Assembly: GCF_029211185.1 (NCBI RefSeq)
Contig: NZ_JARGDO010000009.1
Location: 1 to 64,000, forward strand
Source: Tessaracoccus caeni
GTDB taxonomy: Bacteria; Actinomycetota; Actinomycetes; Propionibacteriales; Propionibacteriaceae
Direction of reading: 5' to 3'
Length of the DNA stretch: 64,000 nt
The translations under genes were made by a program, and so were the position numbers. Numbering within the stretch: position 1 is the first letter of the stretch; every line of letters begins with the position of its first letter. Positions 44,546 through 53,294 of this stretch are shown one piece after another. The notes beneath the pieces are model-generated. The model searched no databases. It was given only the letters and a program-made list of their open reading frames with translations, and had not been told where the DNA came from.

Positions 44546-46209
44546 GCGCGACGGCGGTAGCCCGGCACGCCGCACCCCTATCTCCGCTGGAGTCGCGGCC
44601 TCGCGATGGCCTGGCCGGGTTCGGGACGCTGCTGCTGTTCGCCTTGCGGCGCGACCGAATCCGATTCTGGGCCTGGACGCTTGGCGTCGCCATGATGTCC
44701 GGCTATTTCGCGTCGGTGCTGTCCATCGTCTTTCCCGAGCCGGAGGACCTGCAGCTCTTTGCGGCGATGACGGCCAACCCCGGAGCCGCACTGTTGATCG
44801 GGCCGGGGTTCGGTGATCACGAGCCGGCCGTCGACATCTTTCTCTCGAGCACCTATGGCATCTATCTGTTCATCGGAGCGGGGATCATGAGCATCCTCAC
44901 CGTGAGCCGCCATACGCGAGTGGAGGAGCAGACGGGGAGGGCGGAGCTGGTGCGTGCGAATGTCGTCGGACGCCTCACGCCGCTGACTGTGGCGCTGAAG
45001 GTCGCGGCGGCCATGAACGTGTTGGTCGCGGTTCTCGTGGGACTGTTGCTCACGGGGATGGGTTTCGAGCCGGCGGGCTCGTTCCTGCTCGGAGCCGCCA
45101 TCGCCGCGGTGGGGCTCGCGTTCGCCGGGATCACCGCGACCTGCGTCCAGCTCACTGAGTTCTCGCGCACCGGTTCGGGACTGGCCGGTGCGATCCTCGG
45201 TGGTGGCTTCCTGGTGAGGGGGCTCGGCGACATCTCCGCCTCCCACGGTGGCGGCGTGGGCTGGCTCTCCTGGCTGAGCCCCATCGGTTGGTCTCAGAAG
45301 GCGATGCCCTTCGGCGACGATGACTGGCGGCCGCTGCTTCTGGCGTTGGCCTGCTTCTTCGTCTTCGGTGGGCTCGGGTATCTGCTCCAAACCCGCAGGG
45401 ACGTTGGTGCGGGTCTCGTGCCGGCTCGTCGGGGGAGGCCGTACGCCGCAGGATGGCTGTCCTCGCCCATCGCGCTGGCCGCGCGACTCCAGTTGGCCAG
45501 CGTCGTCGGTTGGTCGGCATCGCTGTTCGCCGGTGGGCTCGCCTATGGCGGCTTCACCCAGTCGATCATCGACGGTTTCCGGGACGCGCCGAAGGAGGTG
45601 CTCATCATCCTCGGCGGTGAGGACAGCCTCTTGGACGGCTATCTCGGATTAATGGGCAGCCTCATGGGTTTCGTGGTGGTGATCTATGCGATCCTCGCCG
45701 TTCAGGGATTCGCGACAGAGGAGGCCGACGGCAGGGCGGAGCCGGTGCTCGCGACTGCGGTGGGACGTGGGCGCTGGCTGGGCTCGTGGGTGGCAGTGAC
45801 CGCGCTCGGTGTCGTCGTGCTCCAGGTTGCGGCGGGCCTCGGCAATGCCGTGGGCACCGCGTCGAGCATGGGCTCAGCCGAGTTCTTCGGCGTGATCATG
45901 GCGGGGCACCTCATCCAGATCCCGGCGATCTGGGCAGTTCTCGGAGTCGCTGTGCTCCTGTGCGGGCAGCGCCCGCGCCTGGCGGGCCTCGCGTGGGTCC
46001 TGTTCGGCTACTCGTTCCTGCTCGGCTTCTTCGGTCCGCTGATGGAGGCTCCTGAGTGGGCTATGAGGATCTCGCCGTTCGAGCACATCGGCCGCTATCC
46101 GGGTGAAGAAGTTCCGTACGTTGCGATGGTCGTGCTGATCGTGGTCACGGCGCTGATGATCACGGGTGGTCTTGCTCTGTTCCGACGAAGGGATCTGACC
46201 TCCGTCTAG
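44542..46209 (+). CDS. ABC-2 type exporter membrane protein (polyketide antibiotic family)
   Basis: 555 aa with about 12 membrane segments. [20 protein letters not shown] begins the first half, and a second half starts near residue 310 after [20 protein letters not shown], so it is a fused pair of six-segment units. Members export polyketide or peptide antibiotics. Works with the ATPase just upstream. Probably confers drug tolerance under the TetR regulator. Confidence 0.9.
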   Translation: MSATAVARHAAPLSPLESRPRDGLAGFGTLLLFALRRDRIRFWAWTLGVAMMSGYFASVLSIVFPEPEDLQLFAAMTANPGAALLIGPGFGDHEPAVDIFLSSTYGIYLFIGAGIMSILTVSRHTRVEEQTGRAELVRANVVGRLTPLTVALKVAAAMNVLVAVLVGLLLTGMGFEPAGSFLLGAAIAAVGLAFAGITATCVQLTEFSRTGSGLAGAILGGGFLVRGLGDISASHGGGVGWLSWLSPIGWSQKAMPFGDDDWRPLLLALACFFVFGGLGYLLQTRRDVGAGLVPARRGRPYAAGWLSSPIALAARLQLASVVGWSASLFAGGLAYGGFTQSIIDGFRDAPKEVLIILGGEDSLLDGYLGLMGSLMGFVVVIYAILAVQGFATEEADGRAEPVLATAVGRGRWLGSWVAVTALGVVVLQVAAGLGNAVGTASSMGSAEFFGVIMAGHLIQIPAIWAVLGVAVLLCGQRPRLAGLAWVLFGYSFLLGFFGPLMEAPEWAMRISPFEHIGRYPGEEVPYVAMVVLIVVTALMITGGLALFRRRDLTSV

Positions 46210-46242
46210 GGCCTTGCGTGTTGACTACTTGGTGTTACTATG

Positions 46243-46269
46243 TACCGGTAGTCAATAACGCTAACTACC
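46243..46269. promoter_or_regulatory. Operator region of the PadR gene
   Basis: TACCGGTA (46243-46250) is a perfect palindrome, and GGTAGT (46247-46252) pairs with ACTACC (46264-46269). The cluster lies 13-39 bases before the PadR start, the usual self-repression site. Confidence 0.5.
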
Positions 46270-46281
46270 GAAGGGTGAGGG

Positions 46282-46617
46282 ATGGGCAGGCAGATCACGG
46301 AGATGCTGAAGGGCACGCTCGAGGGCATCGTGCTGGCGATCCTTGCCGCCCGTCCCGCCTACGGCTACGAGATCACGGCGAGCCTGCGCGCGCAGGGCTT
46401 CTCCGATATCGCGGAGGGCACCGTCTACGCACTGCTGGTGCGTGTGGAACAGCGCGGCCTCGTCGACGTGGAGAAGGTGCCCTCCGAGAAGGGTCCGCCG
46501 CGCAAGGTGTACTCCCTCAACGCGCAGGGACGCTACTACTTGGACGAGTTCTGGAGGACGTGGAGCTTCCTCGTGGAACGACTGGAACAGCTCCACGAAG
46601 GAGAAAGGCGATCGTGA
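46282..46617 (+). CDS. PadR-family regulator
   Basis: 111 aa. Winged helix with MLKGTLEGIVLAILAARPAYGYEI-type opening (residues 8-31) and IAEGTVYALLVRVEQRGLV, followed by a dimerisation helix. It is the first gene of a four-gene operon with a DUF1048 protein and a DrrAB-type exporter; each overlaps the next by 4 bases. It probably represses the operon until the exported compound is present. Confidence 0.93.
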   Translation: MGRQITEMLKGTLEGIVLAILAARPAYGYEITASLRAQGFSDIAEGTVYALLVRVEQRGLVDVEKVPSEKGPPRKVYSLNAQGRYYLDEFWRTWSFLVERLEQLHEGERRS

Positions 46618-46982
46618 ACCTCTTGGAGAAGATCATCGGCGACTTCGGCAACAAACGCCGCTGGCGCGACTACCGGGTTCGGGTCAAGGCCCTCCCCGGT
46701 CCCTATCGGGAGACGGCGGAGGCGCTGGAGCGCTACCTGCTCTATTTCGGTGCGACGGAGGGCGACCTCTGGCTCACTGCCTTCGAGGATCTGGCGGATC
46801 TGTTCGAGCAGGCCTCGGCCGACGGCACCCCCGTCCGCGAGGTGGTGGGCAGCGATCCCGTCGATTTCGCCGAAGCCTTCGCGGCCAACTACGGCGGCGC
46901 GGGCTGGATCAACAAGGAGCGGCAGCGGCTGACCGAGGCTGTCGCGCGGGCCGAACAGCAGCAGGACGGGGCGGGCGCATGA
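46614..46982 (+). CDS. DUF1048 protein
   Basis: 122 aa from the GTG at 46614 (GTGA overlap). Helical: LEKIIGDFGNKRRWRDYRVRV, LPGPYRETAEALERYLLYFG, and EEASADG-type loops, then FAANYGGAGWINKERQRL, the family end. Found regularly between PadR and ABC genes in Gram-positive bacteria. Role unknown. Confidence 0.87.
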   Translation: MNLLEKIIGDFGNKRRWRDYRVRVKALPGPYRETAEALERYLLYFGATEGDLWLTAFEDLADLFEQASADGTPVREVVGSDPVDFAEAFAANYGGAGWINKERQRLTEAVARAEQQQDGAGA

Positions 46983-47764
46983 CCGCGCCGGCGGCCACCG
47001 GTCCGGCGATCCGGGTGCGCGGCCTGGAGAAGTCCTACAAGGAGCTGCGCGTCCTGCGCGGCGTCGACTTCGAGGTGGAGCGGGGCAGCATCTTCGCGCT
47101 GCTCGGGTCCAACGGGGCCGGCAAGACCACCGCGGTCAAGATCCTGGCCACGCTGCTGCGGGCCGATGCCGGGAGCTGCGAGGTGGCCGGCTTCGACGTG
47201 GTGTCCCAGGCCGAACGGGTGCGGGAGTCGATCAGCCTCACCGGCCAGTTCGCCGCCGTCGACGAAGTGCTGACCGGCAGGGAGAACCTGGTGATGATCG
47301 CACTGCTCCTGCACCTCGGGGATCCGGGCGCCATCGCCGACGACCTGCTCGCCCGCTTCTCACTGACCGACGCGGGTGGTCGACGAGTGGCCACCTACTC
47401 CGGAGGCATGCGGCGCCGCCTCGACATCGCGATGAGCCTCATCGGGAACCCGCCTGTTGTCTTCCTCGACGAGCCGACGACGGGCCTCGACCCCCAGGCG
47501 CGGATCGAGGTGTGGCAGGCCGTCACCACGCTCGCGAAGGGCGGAACGACGGTGCTGCTCACCACGCAGTACCTGGACGAGGCCGAGCAGCTGGCCGACC
47601 GGATCGCGATCCTGCACGAGGGGCGGATCATCGTCGACGGCACGCTGGCGGAGCTCAAGAAGCTGCTGCCGCCCGCGAAGGTGGAGTACATCGAGAAGCA
47701 GCCGACGCTCGAAGAGGTCTTCCTCGCCGTCGTCGGCCACGACAAGCGAGGAGAGGTGGCATGA
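46979..47764 (+). CDS. ABC transporter ATPase (DrrA family)
   Basis: 261 aa. Walker A GSNGAGKTT, signature YSGGMRRRLDIAMSLI and Walker B VVFLDEPTTGLDP. The end (PTLEEVFLAVVGHDK) is the C-terminal regulatory motif of DrrA. It powers export of an amphipathic compound through the next gene product. Coupled on both sides by ATGA. Confidence 0.93.
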   Translation: MTAPAATGPAIRVRGLEKSYKELRVLRGVDFEVERGSIFALLGSNGAGKTTAVKILATLLRADAGSCEVAGFDVVSQAERVRESISLTGQFAAVDEVLTGRENLVMIALLLHLGDPGAIADDLLARFSLTDAGGRRVATYSGGMRRRLDIAMSLIGNPPVVFLDEPTTGLDPQARIEVWQAVTTLAKGGTTVLLTTQYLDEAEQLADRIAILHEGRIIVDGTLAELKKLLPPAKVEYIEKQPTLEEVFLAVVGHDKRGEVA

Positions 47765-48534
47765 GCAGTCACGTCATGGCCGATACGGCGGTGCTCACCG
47801 GCCGGTCCCTGCGCCACATCCTGCGCAGCCCGGACACCATCATCACCACGGCGCTCATGCCGATCGCCATGATGCTGCTGTTCGTCTACGTCTTCGGTGG
47901 CGCGGTGGACACCGGGCAGGGGGTGGGCGGCGGCTCCTATGTGAGCTATCTGCTGCCGGGCATCCTGCTGATCACGGTGGCCTCCGGCATCGCCTACACC
48001 GCCTTCCGGCTCTTCATGGACATGAGCGGCGGCATCGTCGAGCGCTTCCGCTCGATGCCGGTCGCCCGGTCGAGCGTGCTGTGGGCGCACGTGTTCACCT
48101 CCCTTGTCGCGATCCTCGCGTCGCTCGTCGTGGTGGTCGGCGTGGCGCTGCTGATGGGCTTCCGCTCCAGTGCCGGGCCGCTCGCCTGGTTGGCGGTGGT
48201 TGGCATCCTGGTGCTCGTCACCTTGGCGCTCACCTGGATCGCCGTGATCCCGGGCCTGACCGCCAAGTCGGTAGACGGCGCCAGCGCGTTCTCCTACCCG
48301 CTGATCTTCCTTCCGTTCCTCAGCTCGGCCTTCGTGCCCACCGAGTCGATGCCCGGCCCGCTGCGCTGGTTCGCCGAGAACCAGCCGGTGACCGCCATCG
48401 TGGACACCATCCGGAGCCTGCTCGACGGACAGCCTGTGGGGGGCGATATCTGGGTGGCGCTGGCCTGGTGTGTCGGCATCCTCGCGGTCGCGTTCGTCGC
48501 GGCCACGGCGATCTACCGCCGCAAGGTCAGTTGA
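47761..48534 (+). CDS. ABC-2 membrane protein (DrrB family)
   Basis: 257 aa, six membrane segments. RSLRHILRSPDTIITTALMP and PVARSSVLWAHVFTSLVAIL fit the ABC-2 fold; PLIFLPFLSSAFVPTESMPG carries the usual loop. Forms the pore with the upstream ATPase. The repeat B copy (48553) begins 19 bases downstream. Confidence 0.92.
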   Translation: MSSHVMADTAVLTGRSLRHILRSPDTIITTALMPIAMMLLFVYVFGGAVDTGQGVGGGSYVSYLLPGILLITVASGIAYTAFRLFMDMSGGIVERFRSMPVARSSVLWAHVFTSLVAILASLVVVVGVALLMGFRSSAGPLAWLAVVGILVLVTLALTWIAVIPGLTAKSVDGASAFSYPLIFLPFLSSAFVPTESMPGPLRWFAENQPVTAIVDTIRSLLDGQPVGGDIWVALAWCVGILAVAFVAATAIYRRKVS

Positions 48535-48552
48535 AGCAGTCGTTCGCGCGAA

Positions 48553-48696
48553 GATTGAGGCTAACGAGGTCATTTTCGTTCAGTTTCTCGGTGATCCGGG
48601 GTTTGTGAGGTTATGAACGTCAGCATGCTGACGTTCATAACCTGGCTACCGCGGGACAGGCCCAACCGGTGACGGAATCAACCTAGGTAGGGGTCC
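48553..48696. repeat. Repeat family B, copy 1 (with 36-bp perfect palindrome)
   Basis: About 144 bp shared with 49934-50071: GATTGAGGCTAACGAGGTC.., TCGTTCAGTT-like and GGTGATCCGGGG, then a perfect palindrome (48608-48643: AGGTTATGAACGTCAGCA and its complement), then CCGGTGACGGAATCAACCT. The centre differs from copy 2 at stem positions with matching partner changes. No gene is encoded. The following 70 bases (48697-48766) hold nothing I can name. Confidence 0.85.
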
Positions 48697-48766
48697 CGAG
48701 CTGACGGACTCAGCCTGCCGGGGCCTAAGAGACTCCATGGACAGGTGCCACCTTTCCGCAGGCCCT

Positions 48767-49471
48767 CTAAGCGGACGCAGCCAGCTCTTGCGCTCGTCCC
48801 AGCGGGACCGGCACCGGGGTTGCCGTGACGAAGGCCTGCATCGGGTCCTCCACGGGCGGCTCCGCCGGGCGGTAGTAGGGCGTTACGTAGATGGGTGTGC
48901 CCGGCTGGGAACGTCGCCCCTCGGCGAGCGCTCCGAGGTCGAGCGCGTCGAATCCGACCGCGTCCAGGAACGCCGCCACCCGGGCCTTCGCGTCGGCGTC
49001 GTCCCCGGCGATCGGCAGCGCGGTGCGGTCTGCGGCGCCGGCGGCCATGGGGAGCTGGGTGAGCCGGAGGAAGTCGACGTTGTTCATGCCCTTGATCACC
49101 GCAGCGTCCGGGAACGCAGAGGCCAGCAGTTCGCTCGAGGTGATGGTGCCCTCGTCGAGCGCGGCGATATGCCCATCGCGGTCCGGGTAGTAGTTCGTCG
49201 CGTCCAACACCGTCTTGCCTGCCAGGGCGGCCGCCGGGAGCTGGTCGTATGCCCCGAAGGGCAGGGCCAGCACCACCAGATCGGCCTGGGCGATCGCGCC
49301 CTCGACCGTGTCCGCCGATGCGGCGTCTCCGAGCTCCGTGACCAGGTCGCTCAGCGACTCCGGTCCGCGCGAGTTGGCCAGGACCACCGTCAGCCCCGCG
49401 GTCACGGCGAGCCGCGCCACACCTGCGCCGATGTTCCCGCTTCCGATGATGCCGATTGGTGCATCACTCAT
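48767..49471 (-). CDS. NAD(P)-binding oxidoreductase, F420-reductase-like
   Basis: 234 aa. Rossmann motif IGIIGSGNIGAGVARLAV with NSRG at the end of strand 2, as in NADPH-dependent F420 reductases and the NPD/YrpG-like family; the N-S-R-G loop favours NADP. Substrate unknown. Start has the site GGGAGGTAGAG. Divergent from an HxlR regulator with a shared palindrome. Confidence 0.84.
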   Translation of the reverse strand: MSDAPIGIIGSGNIGAGVARLAVTAGLTVVLANSRGPESLSDLVTELGDAASADTVEGAIAQADLVVLALPFGAYDQLPAAALAGKTVLDATNYYPDRDGHIAALDEGTITSSELLASAFPDAAVIKGMNNVDFLRLTQLPMAAGAADRTALPIAGDDADAKARVAAFLDAVGFDALDLGALAEGRRSQPGTPIYVTPYYRPAEPPVEDPMQAFVTATPVPVPLGRAQELAASA

Positions 49472-49491
49472 CTCTACCTCCCATATAGATA

Positions 49492-49512
49492 GTGCTTCCG
49501 AATAAGAAGCAC
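49492..49512. promoter_or_regulatory. Shared operator between oxidoreductase and HxlR genes
   Basis: GTGCTTC-CGAATAA-GAAGCAC, perfect 7-bp arms. It lies 20 bases before the oxidoreductase start and 23 before the HxlR start. A -10 box TAGTAT (49524-49529) ends 6 bases before the HxlR ATG, suggesting a leaderless message. Confidence 0.68.
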
Positions 49513-49535
49513 AGTGAGATTGATAGTATCAGCCC

Positions 49536-49928
49536 ATGACGAAGGCAACAGATCTCGCGCGAGAGATGAACGTCTTCGATCCCGGCTGCACGTCGCGGGC
49601 CGTGCTCGAACACGCCACGGGGAGATGGGGATCACTCGTGCTCGCCTCCTTGGTGGACAGGCCCCTCCGGTTTGCCGAGGTTCGCCGTGCGGTCACCGGC
49701 ATCGGGGACCGGATGCTCTCGCAGACGCTTCAGCGACTCGAAGCCGACGGACTGGTCTCCCGCACCGAGCGCTCCACGATTCCGCCGCACGTCGAATATG
49801 CCCTCACCGACCTCGGCCGCCCCATCGCCGAGCGGGTCTGCGATCTCATCGAGGCCATCTATCGCCAGCTCCCCGGTATCGTCGCCCATCAGCGCTCCGC
49901 AGATGAAGCGTCCCGGCCCGGGGCCTGA
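49536..49928 (+). CDS. HxlR-family regulator
   Basis: 130 aa. The DNA-binding part has EHATGRWGSLVLASLVDRPL and FAEVRRAVTGIGDRMLSQTL, then LEADGLVSRTERSTIPPHVE, the HxlR pattern. C17 in FDPGCTSRAVLE is at the position used for aldehyde or redox sensing in many members. It probably controls the divergent oxidoreductase in response to an electrophile. Confidence 0.93.
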   Translation: MTKATDLAREMNVFDPGCTSRAVLEHATGRWGSLVLASLVDRPLRFAEVRRAVTGIGDRMLSQTLQRLEADGLVSRTERSTIPPHVEYALTDLGRPIAERVCDLIEAIYRQLPGIVAHQRSADEASRPGA

Positions 49929-49933
49929 TGCGA

Positions 49934-50071
49934 GATTGACGAGGTCGAACTCGTTCAGTTGCTCGGCGATCCGGGGGGAGTGCGGTTGTGAACGTCGGCA
50001 TAGCGACGTTCACAACCTCGCTAACGCTGGGCAGAGGCAACGGATGACGGAATTCACCTCAGTAATGGTCC
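49934..50071. repeat. Repeat family B, copy 2
   Basis: About 138 bp similar to 48553-48696: GATTGACGAGGTCGAACTCG, CTCGGCGATCCGGGG, then a stem GGTTGTGAACGTCG (49984-49997) and CGACGTTCACAACC (50004-50017) around GCATAG, then ATGACGGAATTCACCTC. The stem pairs differ from copy 1 but stay complementary. Confidence 0.85.
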
Positions 50072-50169
50072 GAGTCAGCTGGATTCAGCTCGCTCTTGCT
50101 CTGTTGGTTCCGCTGATCTTCGGCTGGCTTTCCTGCGTGGCTTGGGCACGGCTTCAGCTCGACCGTTGA
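50044..50169 (+). CDS. Possible 41-aa membrane peptide
   Basis: MTEFTSVMVRVSWIQLALAL.. and on to a TGA at 50167. One hydrophobic segment (residues about 14-34, with LVPLIFGWLSCVAWA). The start lies in the repeat B tail, where copy 1 has a stop instead after five codons, so it is not conserved between copies. No clear ribosome site. It may be chance. Confidence 0.28.
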   Translation: MTEFTSVMVRVSWIQLALALLVPLIFGWLSCVAWARLQLDR

Positions 50170-50181
50170 GATGATTGACCC

Positions 50182-51237
50182 ATGAAGATGTACGCGGCCC
50201 TGGGGGTGCTGGCCGGGCTTTCGGGCCTGGCGGTGTGGTTCCTGCGGGGCGGGCCGAAGCTGCCACCCGACACGGACGCGATCATCCAGCGGGTGTCGTG
50301 CCGCGATGTGACGCATGTCGTCTCCGGCGAGGTCGGTTACGCCGAGTCGAGCGGCGTTCGGATCTGGTACGAGATCATTCCCTCCGACGGGCCGGAGAAG
50401 GGCACGGTGCTGTTCAACATCGGGATGGGCGGGGACTCGCTGTTCTGGCCGCCGAGCTTCATCCGCCGGTTCACTCGCGCGGGATATCGCGTGATCAGAT
50501 ATGACCAGCGGGGCACAGGGGCCTCGGATTGGATGCCCGACTGGAGCCGCGCGCAGCCCTACTCGTTGCTGGACATGGCGGAAGATGCCGTCGCGGTCCT
50601 CGACGCCGCGATGGTGGACAAGGCACACGTGCTGGGACTGTCGCTCGGTGGCTTCGTCGCCCAGGAGATCGCCATCGCTCATCCGGCGCGCGTGGCTTCT
50701 CTGACGTTGTTGTCCACCGCGGCCGACCCCACCGACACCAGCCTTCCCGGCCCCCGGACCGGGGACCTGGTGCGTACTGGCCTCGCCGTGCTGCCCGTGT
50801 TGCGCTATCGCCTTCTCGGCGGTGAAGCCAACCTCGTCAAGGAGCGCGTCGCAAAGATGATGGGCGCCAAGGGATACGAGGATCTGGATGTCGAGGAGAT
50901 GGCGGAACTGGTGCTCTACGACCTGCGGTACCGGCGCGGAGTGAACCTCCGCGCACTGATGCAGCATCAGGCCGCGGTGACCGTGACGAGGTCGAGATAT
51001 GAGGCCTTGCGCGAGCTTCGGGTGCCGGCGTTGATTGTGCACGGCACAGCCGATGCCTTGCTTCCCGTCGAGCATGCTCACGCGCTCGCAGAACTGATCC
51101 CTGGTGCGCAGACCCTCTGGTTGGAGGGGGTGGGGCACCAGTTCCCGTACCCCGACATGGTGGCGGTCATGGACGCTGTCGTGTCACACCTTGACAGCGG
51201 CACGGTGGAGCTCGATCAGATCAGCGGAGCTGACTGA
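50182..51237 (+). CDS. Alpha/beta hydrolase, membrane-anchored
   Basis: 351 aa. An N-terminal hydrophobic segment (residues 3-23, MYAALGVLAGLSGLAVWFL) is an uncleaved anchor or signal. The hydrolase fold has the serine in LGLSLGGFVAQE, D in VHGTADALLPVE and H in GVGHQFPYPD. Substrate unknown (ester, peroxide or lactone). Its end overlaps the convergent trkA gene by 17 bases. Confidence 0.88.
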   Translation: MKMYAALGVLAGLSGLAVWFLRGGPKLPPDTDAIIQRVSCRDVTHVVSGEVGYAESSGVRIWYEIIPSDGPEKGTVLFNIGMGGDSLFWPPSFIRRFTRAGYRVIRYDQRGTGASDWMPDWSRAQPYSLLDMAEDAVAVLDAAMVDKAHVLGLSLGGFVAQEIAIAHPARVASLTLLSTAADPTDTSLPGPRTGDLVRTGLAVLPVLRYRLLGGEANLVKERVAKMMGAKGYEDLDVEEMAELVLYDLRYRRGVNLRALMQHQAAVTVTRSRYEALRELRVPALIVHGTADALLPVEHAHALAELIPGAQTLWLEGVGHQFPYPDMVAVMDAVVSHLDSGTVELDQISGAD

Positions 51238-51922
51238 AGGCTTCAGCCCGTGCTGCGGGACCGGCGACGAGGATCAGGTCATCCGAAGTCAGGATGGTCT
51301 CCGCCGTGGCGTAGGTCCACGGCAGGGCCAGTGGCTTCACCGCGACGATCGTGACGCCGTGTTCGTGGCGCAGACTGGTCTTGCCCAGGGAGATGCCGAC
51401 GATGCTGCGCGGAGGATTGGTCTTGACCAGCGCGAAGTCGTCGTCGATCTCGATGTAGTCCTGCATCCGGCCGCGCACCAGATGGGCCACGCGTCGCCCC
51501 ATCTCATGCTCGGCGTAGACCACGTGGGGCACACCGAGTTGATCGAGGATCGCGCCATGCGCAGCGCTGTCGGCCTTCACCCAGATATGCGGGATGCCGA
51601 AGCGAAGCAGCAACGACGTGGTGAGGATGCTCGCCTCCAGATGGCTGCCGATCGCCACCACGACGCGATCGAACTCATGCACGGTGAGCTGGCGGAGCAC
51701 CTCCTCCTTGGTGGCGTCGGCCTTGACCACGTGGGTCAGGCGGGCATTGTGAGCCTGGACGACCTCTTCGTTGGGGTCGATGCCGAGCACCTCGGTGCCG
51801 TTGTCCATCAGCTCGAGCGCGAGGGCGGACCCGAATCGGCCCAGCCCGATCACCGCCACGGCGTTCGCCGCCGCGACCTCGGTGGGATCGATCCCACCGA
51901 ACAACCGTAATCTTCTAGCCAA
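51221..51922 (-). CDS. trkA: Potassium-channel regulatory subunit, TrkA/KtrA type
   Basis: 233 aa. RCK_N domain with VAVIGLGRFGSALALELMDNG (nucleotide site) and D in LGIDPNEE, followed by RCK_C (residues about 145-225). It gates the TrkH channel using NAD(H) or ATP/ADP and may bind cyclic di-AMP in RCK_C. Its ATG is 8 bases inside the trkH end. Partner of the upstream gene. Confidence 0.93.
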   Translation of the reverse strand: MARRLRLFGGIDPTEVAAANAVAVIGLGRFGSALALELMDNGTEVLGIDPNEEVVQAHNARLTHVVKADATKEEVLRQLTVHEFDRVVVAIGSHLEASILTTSLLLRFGIPHIWVKADSAAHGAILDQLGVPHVVYAEHEMGRRVAHLVRGRMQDYIEIDDDFALVKTNPPRSIVGISLGKTSLRHEHGVTIVAVKPLALPWTYATAETILTSDDLILVAGPAARAEAFSQLR

Positions 51923-53279
51923 TGATCGGCCTTTCTCTGGGAAGTTCGTAGAGCAGACGTCGAGGGCGCAGCGCCAGCGCGGAAGCGAAGGTGATAGGCC
52001 CCAGGCGCCCGATGAACATGAGCGGAATCAGCACGGCCTGAGCCGCGGGCGGCAGGTCGGCGGTGATCCCGGTGGACAGCCCGACGGTGCCGAACGCGGA
52101 GACCACCTCGAACAGCAGGGCATCGAGCGCATGGTCGGTGAGCAGCATCAGGATCCAGGTGCACGCGACCACCAGCGCGACGGCCAGCAACGCCACCGCG
52201 ATGGCCTGTCGGTGCACGCTGCGGGCAAGGCGCTTGCCGAAGACGTTGACGGCCGCGTCGCCCCGTAGTTCCGCGATGATGATGAAGAGCAAGACTGCGA
52301 AGGTGGTGATCTTGATGCCCCCCGCAGTGCCCGCCGGACCGCCGCCGATGAACATCAGGGCATCCATACCGAGCCACGACGCCTCGTTCATCCCGGCGAT
52401 GTCGATGCTGTTGAAGCCGGCCGTGCGTGTTTGCACCGATTGGAAGAACCCTGCAAGCAGCTTCGCCGGCCATCCCAGCGCACCGAGGGTCTTGGGGTTG
52501 TTCCATTCGAGGATGGTGATGAACACGGTTCCGACGACCAGCAGCACGGCTGTGCCGGCCACAACCAGCCGGGTGTGCATCGACCAGAGCCTGGGCTCCT
52601 TCAGGTGGCGTCGCAACTGCATGAGCACCGGGAAGCCGAGGCCCCCCAGGATGATCGCGGCGGCGATCACGAGGCAGACCACAGGGTCGGCGACGTAGCG
52701 CATCAGGCTGTCGCTATGCAGACTGAACCCTGCGTTGTTGAACGCGGAGATGGCGTGGAAACCACCGAGCCAGAGCGCCTCCAACAGGTCTTGCTCGTAA
52801 GCGAGCCAGAACCAGGCGGTGAGCGCGACTGCGACGATGGCTTCGATCGTCAACGACCACAGCACGACCCCTTTGGCGAGGGAACTGACCCCGCTCAGCC
52901 CTGAACTCTTCACCTCAGCGGCGGTGACCAGGCGAGAACGCAGTGACAGTCTGCCCAGAACCGCGAAACCAACGACGGATGCAAAAGTCATCACGCCGAG
53001 CCCGCCGACCTGGATCAGGGAAAGGATGACGGCCTGGCCCAAGCCCGTCCAGTAAGTGGGGGTATCCACCACCACGAGGCCGGTGACGCACAACGCCGAT
53101 GTGGCGGTGAACAGCGCATCGAGGAAGCCGGCTCCGCCCGGACCCACCCGGGCCGCGGGGAGCATCAACAACCCGGTGCCGATCGCGCCCGCGGCGAAGA
53201 AGCCCAGGACGATCACCTGAACGGGACGCAGGCCCGTCGGAGAAGGGTCTGCCGGACCTACCTTGCGGAGTAACGGCAC
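51915..53279 (-). CDS. trkH: Potassium uptake channel, TrkH/KtrB family
   Basis: 454 aa from GTG at 53279. Four selectivity-type turns can be seen: SALCVTGLVVVD, SAFNNAGFSLH, TRTAGFNSID and AFGTVGLSTGI, each with the key glycine. Eight or so transmembrane pairs. Imports potassium with TrkA. Second potassium route in the window besides the KdpDE-linked permease. Confidence 0.92.
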   Translation of the reverse strand: MPLLRKVGPADPSPTGLRPVQVIVLGFFAAGAIGTGLLMLPAARVGPGGAGFLDALFTATSALCVTGLVVVDTPTYWTGLGQAVILSLIQVGGLGVMTFASVVGFAVLGRLSLRSRLVTAAEVKSSGLSGVSSLAKGVVLWSLTIEAIVAVALTAWFWLAYEQDLLEALWLGGFHAISAFNNAGFSLHSDSLMRYVADPVVCLVIAAAIILGGLGFPVLMQLRRHLKEPRLWSMHTRLVVAGTAVLLVVGTVFITILEWNNPKTLGALGWPAKLLAGFFQSVQTRTAGFNSIDIAGMNEASWLGMDALMFIGGGPAGTAGGIKITTFAVLLFIIIAELRGDAAVNVFGKRLARSVHRQAIAVALLAVALVVACTWILMLLTDHALDALLFEVVSAFGTVGLSTGITADLPPAAQAVLIPLMFIGRLGPITFASALALRPRRLLYELPRERPIIG

Positions 53280-53294
53280 CGCGTCAGCATAAAC

